A DNA stretch of 64,000 bases from contig OY783203.1 in assembly GCA_963678705.1 (NCBI GenBank), forward strand, positions 41,850,347 through 41,914,346, written 5' to 3'. The position numbers and the translations under genes are program-made. Source of the stretch: Panorpa germanica (lineage: Eukaryota; Arthropoda; Insecta; Mecoptera; Panorpidae). Below the pieces are notes generated by a model. The model worked only from the letters and a program-made list of their open reading frames with translations, had not been told where the DNA came from and searched no databases. This document shows, piece after piece, positions 39,291 through 51,758 of this stretch; positions within the stretch are counted from its first letter, which is position 1, and each line of letters starts with the position of its first letter.

Positions 39291-40334
39291 GTAAGATGCG
39301 TTAACTTCTGATGATCTTTCAAAAGCCTATAGTTCGTTTATAATTAGGCTACTATTATAATTGCTCTTTATTTAAGTTCGGCTGATAGTTTTGGATAAAC
39401 TTACAAATCTTAGGGGGGGCCTTTTTGTGAAAAATCTTTACCCATCATTTGGGCCCCCCAACAAATTTTGATACAGGCCCCGTCTAAGGCACGCTACTTT
39501 ACTGCATCATATGGGTCTTTATTTTGTGTACAATAGTATTCAGTGCTACTTCCATAATGTCTATCAGGTTAATTTTTTCAATATTTATCATTACATAAAA
39601 ATTGTCATAGTAGCTATCAAATAGACTAATCATATAACATGACAGTTTATTAAATAAAGCTATGAACCTAATTAATACACTGTAGTTAATTAATTAAAGA
39701 GAAATATGATCCTTGTTGTGTAGTATTATGTCACAAAGTTACTAGTTTTTATGTAATAGATACATAATGTTTTTCAAACTAGAACCTATTAAATTACTGC
39801 TGACCGGTGATGAGAAACGAACTAATTTCAAAAGCAAATGAATAAAACTCGACCGTAACAAGAAAAAATAGAATCTAAATTTAAAAAATACAACTTAGAA
39901 CTTGTGAAATGGCTCTGCACCTCCTTTACAACGGCTAATAGGTCAATAAAGTACTTATACAGTGTATATTTATATTCTTATTTGTTTATATGTTTGGTAC
40001 GAATTTTGTATGGCAGCTCGAAAACAGCTTCGCACATTTTCTTGAAAATTACCTGTTTCGTAGAGAGAAAAATTCTAACACTTTTGGCGTCCTCGGATTT
40101 TCCCTTGAATTTCCTGGAAACTCGTAATTTTGAAAAAACTGGAAAAAAGAACAGCACTTTTCGCTGTATAACTGGTAATCCGTAAAAGATAAAAAGTTGA
40201 AATTTTTCATATGTATTACAGTGTTGAATGCTAACATTTTTCAAAAATTAGAAATTCAAAAATTGAAAAAGGGGGGTTGAGAAAATAAGAGGACCCGGTA
40301 GGAAACTTTGGAGAAAGCTAAAGTAACTACTCTT

Positions 40335-40515
40335 TAAAGACTACTGTGTCGTTGGGCTTGATCACCGGAGCAGAGTTATATATCCTGACTTTGGTTGTTA
40401 TGAAATTAAATCGATTATCTACATACATATTCGTAACCTTATTAGGCAGTTGTGTAGTTCACATATATGAGACTGCTAACATAGCTGAATTGGAAATAGG
40501 ACGAAGTTAAATTAA
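40335..40515 (+). repeat. tRNA-derived SINE (copy G)
   Basis: It aligns with the copy at 61796-62050 from the B-box region (GGGCTTGATCACCGGAGC at about 40354) through TTAGGCAGTTGTGTAG and CACATATATGAG to GGAAATAGGACGAAGTTAAA. It ends 10 bases before a MITE copy begins. Confidence 0.65.
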
Positions 40516-40525
40516 AAAGAAAAAC

Positions 40526-40733
40526 TATAGCACAAATCACGATAGTTCGGCGTTAATAAGAGGTTATAGGAGCGGTATAAATCTATACCATGATAATGAA
40601 TTTTATCTTATTCGTTTCTATATACATTTCAGAAAATAAGTGAGTCAGTGCTTTTTAGTTATATCGGCAGTTTATACCCCACAACTTGTTTTAAGTATGA
40701 GTCACCGCCGAACTCTCGTAATTTGAACTATAT
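40526..40733. mobile_element. MITE with about 35-bp terminal inverted repeats (copy 2)
   Basis: It is closely similar to 4685-4904, with the same inverted ends (AAATCACGATAGTTCGGCG and, reversed, AAATTACGAGAGTTCGGCGG). Slight length differences lie near the left arm. It is non-coding and sits beside SINE copy G. Confidence 0.7.
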
Positions 40734-41150
40734 TGTTTGTTGCAATGCAATGTAACCAAAGCGTAACTTCAAAATGTTATCTTTACACATTAATTGAACG
40801 CCATAAAATAGGAATAAATGCACCGTGGCTTCCTGACCAATTACATTTCTCTAATGAATGTTGCACATATGGTTTTGTCTACTAATTATTTCTGATGAGC
40901 ATACCAAAGACGTTCGAGTCTATTTTTGAGATTTTTAAGCGTTTTCATTTAAGAAACGTATTCATTCTACTACAGGCATAAAATAACTGAGTCAATATTA
41001 ACAATTCTAAAGGAACGAACGCATAAATGTACTAATGGGTGAAGAAACTAGATAATGGACATTCCTTGTCTTTCAAATATGATTCAAACATAAAATAAAC
41101 AACCAGATTTATTATCTGTAGATGTTTACAAATAATGTAATATAGCTACA

Positions 41151-41508
41151 CAGGCCCGGATTTAAGGGAAGGCAGGCGGGGCTGTTGTCCCAGAGCGCCC
41201 ACAATAGAGATAAAAAGAAATATCCAAATTTCCACTTGGTCTTTTTTCGCATTTTTACCGACAATACTTGCACAAACATTATAATATTGTTCTTGAATAT
41301 TAAAAACAATATATCCATATTTAGTTTTTAATAAATTGTATTTGACTTTTAACTTATAACTACATTCCTTATTGAAATAATTTTATTTGTTAGCAATAAA
41401 GTTTTGAAAGACTTGACGGAAAAAAATTCTTCCTTTTATTCGGAAAATAATTAGGGGCATCCGTTCCTTGGTTGCCCCAAAGTCTCCAGACCTCCAAATC
41501 CGACACTG
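41151..41508. mobile_element. hAT-like non-autonomous DNA transposon remnant
   Basis: The left end CAGGCCCGGATTTAAGG and the right end in reverse, CAGTGTCGGATTTGGAGG, form imperfect inverted repeats beginning CAG. Flanking 8-mers TAGCTACA and TAACTACT agree at 6 of 8 positions, as expected for an old hAT-type 8-bp target duplication. The 358-bp interior has no coding trace I recognise. Confidence 0.5.
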
Positions 41509-42194
41509 TAACTACTAATATTAACTATACAGGGTAAGTTTATTTTTCCAAAAAAAGAACTACAGTGAAAGTTGTACTGAATACATACTGTACGACGGAG
41601 CCTTAAGTAAAATTATGCTTTATGATGCTATACTCATCTTCTTTGTATAATTGTTGCAATTTAATAATTAATGGGCAGTAAAAAGAATTTAACCTTACAA
41701 AATATTCTCGACCGATAATTGAGCTAAAGTGGACATATTCCATTGTTTACTAAGTTCATAAGCGTATGCAAGTAAGGGCTTAATGTTTAAAAGTCTGCTT
41801 AATGTTTAGTGTTACAATATATTGAATGGAATCTGAAATTTACATCAAATCTAACCCTCGTTTTACACGGTTTATAAAGATAAACAAATAGTCTTTTTTG
41901 CAAGAACTATGTGTTTTAACACGAATTCAAACATAATTTTGCTATACGATGTCTTACAAAAATGTTTTTTAATTTTTTGTTTTCTAAATGTAAAGAAGAA
42001 GTAAAGATATCAGAGGATTAAATTATGGTTATTTAGAGATATTTCTTTAGGATTAGGTTTCATTTGTTTTCTGAAATTGTTATTATTTTTAAGTATGGGT
42101 ATTTTTGCAAAATATCTTATATAAAGGGGATGTTATTATGGAATCGATCTTTAGGTATAATCGATTATAAACGTGAGCACCTATAAAATAGGTT

Positions 42195-42490
42195 AAAATA
42201 AACTTTTTATTTCTAATTGAACTTGAGATTTTTCATGCATTTACTTATGAACTAAAATGTGAATTTCTTCTTTTAATAAAAATATGGATGAAAATTGTAA
42301 ACATGTATTGTAGAATTTATATATTATGGGTTTTTATTATTTGGCACTTTGCTTACAACAAAATATAGTTCTTTTTTTATTCATTATTTTTTACACGGTT
42401 TTTCACATCCATAATTTTACCATATGCAACATGTATTTTTTTACACGGATTTCGTTCGAACATATCTACCTACACGGTAGATCGAGGTTT
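42195..42490 (+). repeat. Dispersed repeat R2 (copy 1)
   Basis: This aligns with 61435-61770 over about 300 bp. Shared blocks include ACTTATGAACTAAA, TTTACACGGTTTTT and CATATGCAA followed by ATGTATTT. The family is unclassified. Confidence 0.55.
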
Positions 42491-43659
42491 ATGTGTGCAT
42501 ACAATGCAATCTGAAATTATACTCTTTTGTGTAAAACTTTTTGCGAATGTCCATTACTATGGTATTGTAAAAACAATTGCCCATTCGTATTTACAATACC
42601 TATACCTGCAGCAGTAGCACTTGTTACGCTTGTTAATTTCCAATAATTTAATTTTTGTGTTTAATTTCCTGTATGTCCTGTATGATATCCATAATGTTAA
42701 ACGTATTAAATAGATTCTCGTTACTGAACTCATGGTTATCACAAAAGTTACTCAACTTGAACAATCAAAGATAAGTAACAGTAAATTGTTCAGCCAATCC
42801 AGTACCTGCTACAAGGCCATTAGAACGATTTACTGTTATTTCTCTTTAACTGATCATGTTAACTAACTTTTGCGATAAGTATCAGTTCAGCAACCGTCAC
42901 TTAGAATCATATGAGACTTATTTTCATTTGTATCTCTAGAATCATTTTTAAAAACATTAAAATCTTTTTTAGATAAAATATTATTCGGTTTTGTATAATC
43001 AAAATGTTTTCAATATTTAATAGAATATTGTGTATTCAATATTTAGTAGTATTGTGTTGAACAAGATGTAAGTACCATTAATGTGCATCTTGTTTTAAAA
43101 CTCAAATTATTTATGTATTCAATATGTATACATGCTCGTACATCTATATTCAATATTATACGCTGTACATATACATATTTGTTTTTCAAAACAGTGTTTG
43201 AACATATTTCTGTGTCTGTCTATTTTAATATTTAAACGCAAAGCTCTTTACGAAACTCAAAAAAAGTATGCTTGGTCTGTTTTACGCATTATGTTCTTAA
43301 AATTCGTCAATCTTTTTTTATTTTATATCATATATATAATAATAATAATAAATTACTAACTTTACTTAGGATTTTTGTGAAATAAAACGTTTAGTAATAT
43401 TTTAATTATTCCTCTTTATTTAATAAATTGTAATGATATAATTTTGTAAATATTTGAGACAAACATTTCATATGTTGGAAGAAGGAGAAAGATTTTTCTT
43501 AGAATTTTACTATTACAGTAGAAAATGTCACATATTTTCACTTTTCTTTTCGTGCTGAAGATAGAAGACTTATTATTCTTGTATGTATATTTGTAGTTAT
43601 CTTACAAATCTTTGTAGTGTCTAAAACGTAAGATACCATCGATTCCGATATTTATCAAA

Positions 43660-43805
43660 TTTGGACAAGTAGTAAAAATTGAAGAGGTGTTAAATCGTCC
43701 AAAGTTTTTTGTGTAAGGCTGCAATAGTGTCTATTATATCTCGTACTGAGCCAAAAATTTGTATTAGTGTATATTTTAAGAATTCTATAATTGTACGTTT
43801 AAATT
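43660..43805 (+). repeat. Dispersed repeat R3 (copy 1)
   Basis: It resembles 45560-45690; the best block is TCTCGTACTGAGCCAAAAAT followed by AATTCTATAATTGTA. Unclassified. Confidence 0.45.
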
Positions 43806-45559
43806 TCTCCAGTATTTTCTAATTATCATGTCAGAGGATATTTATAGCACTATTAACTACTTGACACTCTCAAATTCTTTTTAGAAAAGAGATTACTACA
43901 TATACTGTCCTGTGAATAATAAATATCAAGATATACTTATATTCTTCTGATTATTAATTCTGAAAATTATGGAAAAATCTGAAGATTTTGAAAATTAAGA
44001 AAAAGTGTCCTTACAATTCTAATAGCAATAAACAAAGTACATAAGATTGTTTACTTAAAAAGTAATTTTTATATTAAATAAAGCTTAAATACAATTATGG
44101 AATGGGGTGATGAAATTTCCAAGATTCATTATACTTCTTTATGTCAGCAAATCTTATAGCTAACAGACAAAGAAACATCAAGCATTAAACTTATATATAG
44201 TATATAAAACTACTATATTAATAAACATTCAAAGTGTATGTGCAAATATATCACTGGTGCACACTGATTTTAACCGCAAGATTCTGGTTTGGGTGGGTGA
44301 CTTTCGTGGGTTTTCAATTATATTCTGAATTGTTAAATAAAAATAAGTACACTACTTAGAATAAGAATGAGATATTTGTTAATAGACAGCAATTGCATTT
44401 TGGAAGATCTGATACTAATACAGGACATTCCATCCATCTATTATTAAATCAGATTATCTTCTCTATTATATTTTGAAATTATTGTTCCAATATTATTTTG
44501 TTGATTGTATGACTTTTATCTGTAAGTACGTTTTGTTCAGCTTCAAATTCTCTTTTTCGAGTGGAACCGACTAATGTTTAAACTTACATTACGTTTTATT
44601 TGTCTTTATACTTTGTTTGCTAATTAAATGCTTTGTAAATTTACATTGTAAGTTTAATTTTTTTTAAAGTCAACATATAAATATTAGCATAACAATGAAA
44701 TAAATAATTCATTGTTAAATTCTGAAACGATCTGATATACTCATCAACAATTATCATTTACATAAACGCGTTTCATTTCACGTAACGTACAAAGCAGTAC
44801 AGTGTACAGTGTAAAGACAATACTTCATATATTGTATTTATATAGATCTTATAAACAACTGGCCAGACGACCTAGCATCTATTTTTCGAAATCTTCTCAA
44901 CTTCTTGTGTTGCGGCCCAGAATTAGCTTTCTTAGCTTCTCGTACATGCTGAAACGAGTTGTTTATTTCTATGCATATCAGCTGGCTGTATTCAGCTGCT
45001 TACATACCAGCGGAATAAAAATCACTCATTCTAAAATTGTTCAGTTTGTGAATAACTTTATACATATTGAAATTGAGATTCAATAAAGTTAATACTATTT
45101 GCACATATGTATGCTAATAAATTGATAGTGTTTTAATAGTGTATTAATAATCGATCTGTGTACTGAAGCATTCATTTGTAACTGAAAGAAGATATATAGT
45201 ATTCTTGAAAACCTTGACTTCGTTCACATCCTTCAAATTTGAATCTCACTTATGCTTGTTAAAAATAAATGATTTTTTTCGACATCTACGTCGTTGATTG
45301 TTGATCTACATTGTTACACTTCGTAAAATATAACTATCGTCAAAATATTGTATTACATTAGTACATTCTCTCTTAAAAATATATACGCAATATTTTCTAT
45401 TAAATTGACTTATTTTGCAAGTATTTGTAGACGTGGACTGGATTACATTTTAGTGAACTATTCTTTAAATAATAAAACAGAAAACTGTCGATCTAATTAG
45501 TGTAATAAGTGCATTGAACTTCCTGTTGAAATTTTAAAAATAGATCCCATAAACAAAGC

Positions 45560-45690
45560 ACATTTATAAATACTTGAAGCACTTGAAAGACAAATTGGAA
45601 TTTCCAGTGAATCGTTGCAATGTCTTCTCGTACTAAGCCAGAAATTCGAATCACTGTATTTTTTAACAATTCTATAATTATAGTTTACGT
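45560..45690 (+). repeat. Dispersed repeat R3 (copy 2)
   Basis: Partner of 43660-43805, with TCTCGTACTAAGCCAGAAAT and AATTCTATAATTATA. Unclassified; it lies about 450 bp upstream of the ReepA open frame. Confidence 0.45.
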
Positions 45691-46116
45691 GTAATTATAA
45701 AATAATAATTTAAAATTATAAATCAGTGTATTTTATTTACATACAGACTGTACCTCATTATTATAAATTTAGTGCAAACTGTATATATTACTGTACAATT
45801 GCTATTATTTACCAAGGACAATGATATAAATTATTGCATCAATTGTCTACGAACTGTTGATTTGATTTTTTAAATGGAATATGTATGCATACACTCGTAC
45901 CTACCGGACCAGTTATTTGTACCAAGACTGTCGCAAGCAAGAGCTTTTGAAGTCGCGACTGACAGAGCATGGATATTACGTTACAACAGAGCAAAAAGTC
46001 TGAAATATAAATACGGGCTGTGTTCATAATTTAAATTAGTTAGTGAATTTGAAACTGTAGACACTACTTCACTTTTAATAACAATGTAGTTTACAAATTC
46101 TATATAATTTACCAAG

Positions 46117-46140
46117 ATGGAGAAAAGTTTTAATCATTAA
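46117..46140 (+). promoter_or_regulatory. Upstream ORF in the ReepA leader (7 codons)
   Basis: ATG in the favourable context ACCAAGATGG opens a 7-codon frame ending in TAA just 6 bases before the ReepA ATG at 46147. If the leader is transcribed, it would be expected to reduce initiation at the long N-terminal start. Confidence 0.4.
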
Positions 46141-46146
46141 ACAAAC

Positions 46147-49100
46147 ATGTTAAGTTCATTATCTGAAAAAAGTACCCCCAGTGTTGATTCAACAGGGTTA
46201 TCCACCCTAACTTATTTTAAACATACGACTGTAAATAATTCGCAAGATAGTTTGAGTAGCAGTTATTCTGATTCGACTTACCATCCATATAATAATACAC
46301 TAAGGAAGGAAATACCTGTAACTGACGGATATTCGAATATACCGTATTCAAACTACCAGAAACTTTCAAACTCGAGTGAAAAACATAACTCCGAAATAAA
46401 TTTGAAAAACCAGTGCATCGAGCATAGCATTTTGCGATTAATAAGCATATTATATCGTATCAGTAAAATACTTGATTTCTTATCTGGATTAGATCTTCCA
46501 CACGCTAATGTATTTAGCATCAGTTTGGGTGCCGCAGTCACTACTTTATTTGCTCCCAGATTTATTCAAAATATTATTTTTCGTTTTTACAGATTAGGAC
46601 TTGGGACCCTGTATCCAGCGTACTCATCTTATAAAGCAGTTCGTTCAAAAAATGTTAAGGAATACGTAAGTCTTACAAAAGTTATGACAATATTTTCACT
46701 ACTGATTTTCTCTATATGATATACTTTTATTAACAGGTAAAATGGATGATGTACTGGATTGTATTTGCTCTTTTCACGTGTGCTGAAACTTTTACGGATA
46801 TCTTCTTAAGTTGGTTTCCTTTTTATTATGAAATTAAAATAATTCTGGTGCTTTGGTTGCTTTCACCTGCTACAAAAGGCAGCTCTATTCTGTACAAGAA
46901 GTTTGTTCATCCTATGTTAAGTAGAAGAGAACAGGTAAAACATTGAATATACTTAGAAGTTACATTGCTGTTTTTTCTCACTTTTCTTGTTTTTAAGGAA
47001 ATCGATGAATATTTAAACCGTGCCAGAGAGCAAGGTTATCATACTGTATTGCAACTTGGATCGCGAGGCGTTAATTATGCCACTAATGTTATAATGCAAA
47101 CAGCAATTAGGGTAAGATAAACAAATGATTTTTAGAATTATTAAATATAAATCAATTGAAAGAGATTTATATTTTACTACTTTTAATATGTTCCCTTTCT
47201 TTATCATTGGCTTACTACATAGAAATTATTTGTTTAAATGACGGATACTAATGAATTCAATAAATAATAATTAGTATAATTCCAGTTAAATAATTATAAA
47301 AGTACTTCATTCATTTTCATTCACATTAATAACATTTTTAGAACATTTTTAGTGACATATTCTGTTAACCACAGTTATGTATATTTAAGGTTTATTTAAC
47401 ATAAAAAGTTTCCTTTTACATAAACAATGTTGCCTTATTATACAAAGATTTTTGACTTATTTAAGTGTCTTTTAAAAAGCAAATCTTTTTTGTACTTTTT
47501 CAGATGATCATTTAGTGACTTTAAAATCCTGAAGAATTCATATTTAATGATTTAAGTACCTATTTATCCAATTTTAAACAAAATTTAGATCTTTTTAGAT
47601 TAAACTACTAGGCTTCGCTTAAGTAAAGTATTACACGAATTTAAAAAATATTAGTTTCAATTAATTGAAACGTAACATTATTTTGTACTTTTCTGGAATC
47701 TTACAGTTTTTCAAAATAAATTTCAACTAAGTAAAAGAATGTATTTCTAAATAATCTAATTTCCGTATTTATTCAATATATCTTTATGTAATAAAATGCC
47801 CTTTGCCTGATGTGCGTCGATTTTTATTGTTAAAGTAAGTTTTAATAGTTTTTTGTTTAATCATCAATGCCATATAACTTTTGCAATGCTTTTGTTAAAT
47901 TAATTCTAACTTTTCAAAATTAATAAGGTAATTTTTAAAACATTTTTGTTGGTATTACTAATACATTTTTTAATTACTTATATATTTCCACTTTTTAATT
48001 TTTTCCTATCCAAATCCTTTCTTTATATAGAACATAACCCCCAGTCTATCGGATCATGCTTTAGCCGCTTCAAGCAATGTTGAAACTGATTCTGGAGTCC
48101 GTAGATCCTGGTCCGCGAATCTCGGCCCTGATAATGATTACGAAAAGGACAAATCTGAAGACGAAGATTCTTGTACCAGAACACGACAAGTTACCAAACG
48201 CAAAACCGCCCGCGTTGTCACTCGAACGAAAAAGAACACTCGGTCACAAAAAGAAACTCAAGAGATTGACGTGTGCTAGTCTTTAAAAAAGTCATTTGTA
48301 TTTCCTAGTTAAAAAGTACTGAATTATTTTAGGATTCCCACAAAAACAGTAGTTTTTTTATCGTCCAAGTTAAATACAGCAATGTCATGCTGAAATTTGA
48401 CAAGACCCTATAGTTAAATTTTTTTACTATCATTTCTTTAGAATTAGTATATACCTGGTATTTAGGTTATTTTATTTATATTAGTTGTGAAAGTTAGTAG
48501 TTGCATCATCAGAACCTAATTTGTATATTTAAAATATTTTACCTGAAGACTTATCAGTTTTAGTGTTTGGACATTATTTCGATCTATCAAATCAACCGAT
48601 CCACTCCTGTATACTGAAGTATCAATTATATAACAAATATTTAACAAATTAATCAAATAATAATTTTACATTTAGTTTTTGAGTCGCTTGGTTATGAATT
48701 AATATTAAATTAATATGTTGCATTTTAATAATAATCGATGCTGTTATATAAGGAGTACCTGTTTAAATTTCAAGAAAATTAAGTAAGGTTGAAATTGACT
48801 TCTAGTACAGAGTTACCATTAACTTTAATGTTTAAGATAATTTATGCCATGTTATTCATTTACTATTGTAAATAATGTATCATGAATTAATGTGCCTTTA
48901 CTATCTATCGCACAATATATTTGATGAAATGAAATTATTTAATTTAAGTTCATTGTGTTGTGAATACAGTTTAGAATAAAAAATTCAATGTATTTTTAAA
49001 GATATGTGCTGTGAATTAAATATGTCTTTATATTATTTTCATTTTTTCTTTAATTATAAAACACCAAATTTTTTTGCATGATTTTTGGCACTTTTTATTT

Positions 49101-51157
49101 CTGCTACCAGGCCACGCACGGTTTCAGTTAAGGTATTATTTTTATATTCATATTAAAACTCTTTCAAATATAGGAAACGTTAATGATGTTATGAATATTT
49201 TAATACATATGTATATATATTATATATTTATATATATATATTGTTTTAATTGAAATAACTTTTCTATTTTGCGTAAAATGTCTTTCATCAACGTCATTAA
49301 TGTCTCCCGAAGTTTAATTTACTTGACAAATATTATTTTAATTAATAATAATTTTATAAATATAATAATTTAATTAATATAATAACAATTTTACTTACTA
49401 AGTTAGATAAATGTATATATCTAACATACATAATTACAATTAATATAGTACTTATTATTTCTTTTAAATATGTACAATTTAATGTAAAATGTATTACAGG
49501 GCGGTGGGGGACTTGTACAGCAACTTCGTAAAAGTTACAGTCTTAGTGATCTCTCTGAGCCAGATATGAGTAGAGGAGCGATAGAGACGCACCCTGAGGA
49601 CGATGAATCTCGGGTTAATCAACGAATGATTAGACCAAGAGCTAGTAGTCCCCGCTCGGGAAACGGTACACCTCGAGTAGATATGTATTTCCCTGAAGTT
49701 GATGTTTCACGACCTACTCGGGAAAATGTTTTAAGTTTTAGGTACTATTTATATTTGTAATTAATATTATAATTTGTTTAAAAGAAGTGTAATGTATTTA
49801 TTATATTTGTAGTCATATCCGTTCATCAGAAGACGTTAGTTCCGGATATTCCAGTGCTGAACCTGGATCTGTTGGGCGAGTAGACCAACCCTTGACACGC
49901 ACCGGCTCTGTAGGTGCAAACCGATTACGGGCAAAAGTCAAAAGAGGTCCTACTACCACATCTGAGGTCAGTATTCATTACTATATAATATTAAAATTTG
50001 AAAAATCAAGTATTCTTATATACATTTGTACACAAATGTAAATATTAATGACCGTTGAACCATGTCGATTGACACACTTTTGTTTGAAGGACAGTGAAGT
50101 ATATGAGGAAAACAGCTACGAAGATTTCCTTCCTCTCTGGTCTTTCTACGATCCTTCCAATATCCAGCGATATGCAGTCCCGTTTGATCCATCCCTACTC
50201 CCGATTCCTTTACAAAGCTATCGTTATGAGAACGTTACAATAACGGATGTCACTGATGCTCAATTCTTAAAGAAGCAGAACAATGAAAACAATGTGATTC
50301 CAAATAGAATTATAACTAGTGAACCATCTAAAGTTGTAAAAACAGAAGAACCTATGATTGAAATTAATACTGGAAATAAAGACGTTAAAGATAACGAAGT
50401 TGAAAATAAAAATATTAACATAATAGACAAAACTATTATTTGTAATACCAAAAAACCTGAAGATAGATCGACAGGAACTGAAGATTTTGATGAATTTTTT
50501 GATGTTGTAGAAGACGAGAATATAAAAGACATTAAGCATTTAGAAATGGATGATATAAATAATACTAAAGTTGATAATAGTAGTATTAACATAAAAACTT
50601 CGACCAGTAGCATAAGTTTAGAGTCCGTGGAAAGTTCATCAAGTAGTTTTGAGTCAGCTGCCGAGGATTCTCCTATCTTATTAAAAAGGCCTCATACCTC
50701 TGGTAAAGGTCGTGCTCCAAAACCACCTACAGAGTTTATCTCTGTAAAAGATAATTTGAACGAAGTAACGAAATCTGAAAATTGCCTTGAACTTCGAACC
50801 CCCAGAAAACTACAAAAAAGGTCTAACCCTTCATTTTCTAAATTAAAACAGTTACCAGGAAAGCTCTTACCATTTTTACACAAAAATGATAATATTTGTA
50901 AAAGAGCTTCATACCATGAAGAATTAGAAAACATTAAAGGAAAAAATATCGATGTAACACAATCAATGGAAGATGTTTACATATTTCTGAACCCTACTGG
51001 CAAGCAGAACATGTCTGATGAACAGAAGTGCAATGTAAAATGTGAAGATGAATCTGCATCATTTTCAGCAAGTGCAAGTAATATGCAACAAGTTAAACAT
51101 CGTAATTTATCACATTCTCCGAGGAGAACTCAATATGATAAAACAAAGGATAATTAA
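46147..51157 (+). CDS. ReepA: Receptor expression-enhancing protein (REEP1-4 type, TB2/DP1/HVA22), longest form
   Basis: ER membrane-shaping hairpin protein linked to tubule curvature and microtubule contact in the REEP1-4 group. Exons: 46147-46665, 46737-46934, 46998-47111, 49500-49741, 49813-49966 and 50090-51157, with consistent phase and 764 codons before the stop. The family core is [20 protein letters not shown], then [54 protein letters not shown] and [17 protein letters not shown]. It holds the paired hydrophobic hairpins and the amphipathic segment. [20 protein letters not shown] matches the vertebrate REEP linker GAITERLRSFSMHDL. Residues 1-149 (Ser/Thr/Asn-rich, then a weakly hydrophobic patch) are not part of the usual family. 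An internal acceptor at 46592 would allow a canonical short N-terminus. The last exon gives an acidic, Ser-rich 355-residue tail. The ReepA name rests on family similarity. Confidence 0.85.
47350..47650 (+). repeat. Dispersed repeat R1, ReepA-intron copy
   Basis: It is similar to 29745-30075 with shared blocks at both ends and the same orientation relative to transcription. It lies in the intron between 47111 and 48031 (or 49500). Confidence 0.6.
48031..48279 (+). CDS. ReepA: Alternative terminal exon of ReepA (short form)
   Basis: After acceptor TTTATATAG, a phase-0 frame follows exon 46998-47111 directly: [20 protein letters not shown] onwards, then a basic tail with [19 protein letters not shown] ending EIDVC and a TAG stop. 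Codon use and composition are protein-like. AATAAA at 48975 could end this transcript. The product would be about 359 residues with the shared N-terminus, and would replace the acidic or serine-rich tails with a basic one. It is inferred from phase and reading frame, not from transcripts. Confidence 0.6.
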   Translation, partial: NITPSLSDHALAASSNVETDSGVRRSWSANLGPDNDYEKDKSEDEDSCTRTRQVTKRKTARVVTRTKKNTRSQKETQEIDVC

Positions 51158-51758
51158 AAATTGTTATTTCCTATTTTGATTTATTTTAACATATCTCTGT
51201 CATTGTCCTACTGTTGAAGTCTTCAAATGTTGTAATTCTTCGATGGAAAATCTCAAATTATAAAAGGCAGGAATTTTCGTTTAGTGTGCATCTGTTTCTG
51301 TATTGTCTGTTTGGGCGCTATCCTTCCCGGAAAATAATAAATAATTAACACTTACCATTATGCTCTCATTCGCTCTAGTGATGTTTCCATTTTTAAGCAA
51401 CATGTATTTATAACTCGCACAGCCTCAATACTATGCCATATAAATATTACGCATTATAATCCGTCAGTGGCTCGACGATAAACCTGAGCTGAGCTAAACG
51501 AGCTATATATTAATCTTTGCCAGACCCAGCTTTTTGTATTCAGATAGTAACGTCCAGGATATTTACGTTAACAAAATTGCAATGTCAATAACAGTATGCC
51601 TTCTCCCGTGTTTTATTAAATGCGATAGGAATGCTTAAGATTGAAGCCTTTCCATTATCCTTAGTTGTAACTAATGTAACATCGAATTTTGTTTCTCTAA
51701 ATCTAGAGTACAGTTGAGAAAATAAAATTCATTTTAATGTTTTATTAAAATGTTTTAG

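Larger units (their letters stand above)
32207..46146. other. KDM3 3' UTR and intergenic, repeat-rich region
   Basis: The first part is KDM3 3' UTR. The earliest canonical AATAAA seen is at 33779, suggesting a 3' UTR of about 1.6 kb. The rest holds a palindrome (35634-35650), an R1 fragment (39200-39290), a SINE (40335-40515) next to a MITE (40526-40733), a hAT-like element (41151-41508), and R2 (42195-42490) and R3 repeats. No supported gene was found; the short open frames are AT-rich and not protein-like. Confidence 0.6.

Noticed and set aside
39413-39495. GC-rich runs TTAGGGGGGGCC and GGGCCCCCCAACA
   Set aside because: They look like an end fragment of a hAT-like element, but no second end or target duplication was found.
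39904-40244. Overlapping open frames of 88-93 codons on both strands
   Set aside because: Mutually antisense, with no splice context and no protein-like motif; likely chance openness.
44802-45086. 94-codon + frame upstream of ReepA
   Set aside because: The composition is not convincingly coding, it has no family resemblance, and no phase-compatible junction to ReepA was seen.
50260-50934. Three minus-strand frames across the ReepA acidic exon
   Set aside because: They are antisense shadows of a biased-composition coding exon, Phe/Ser-rich without family features.
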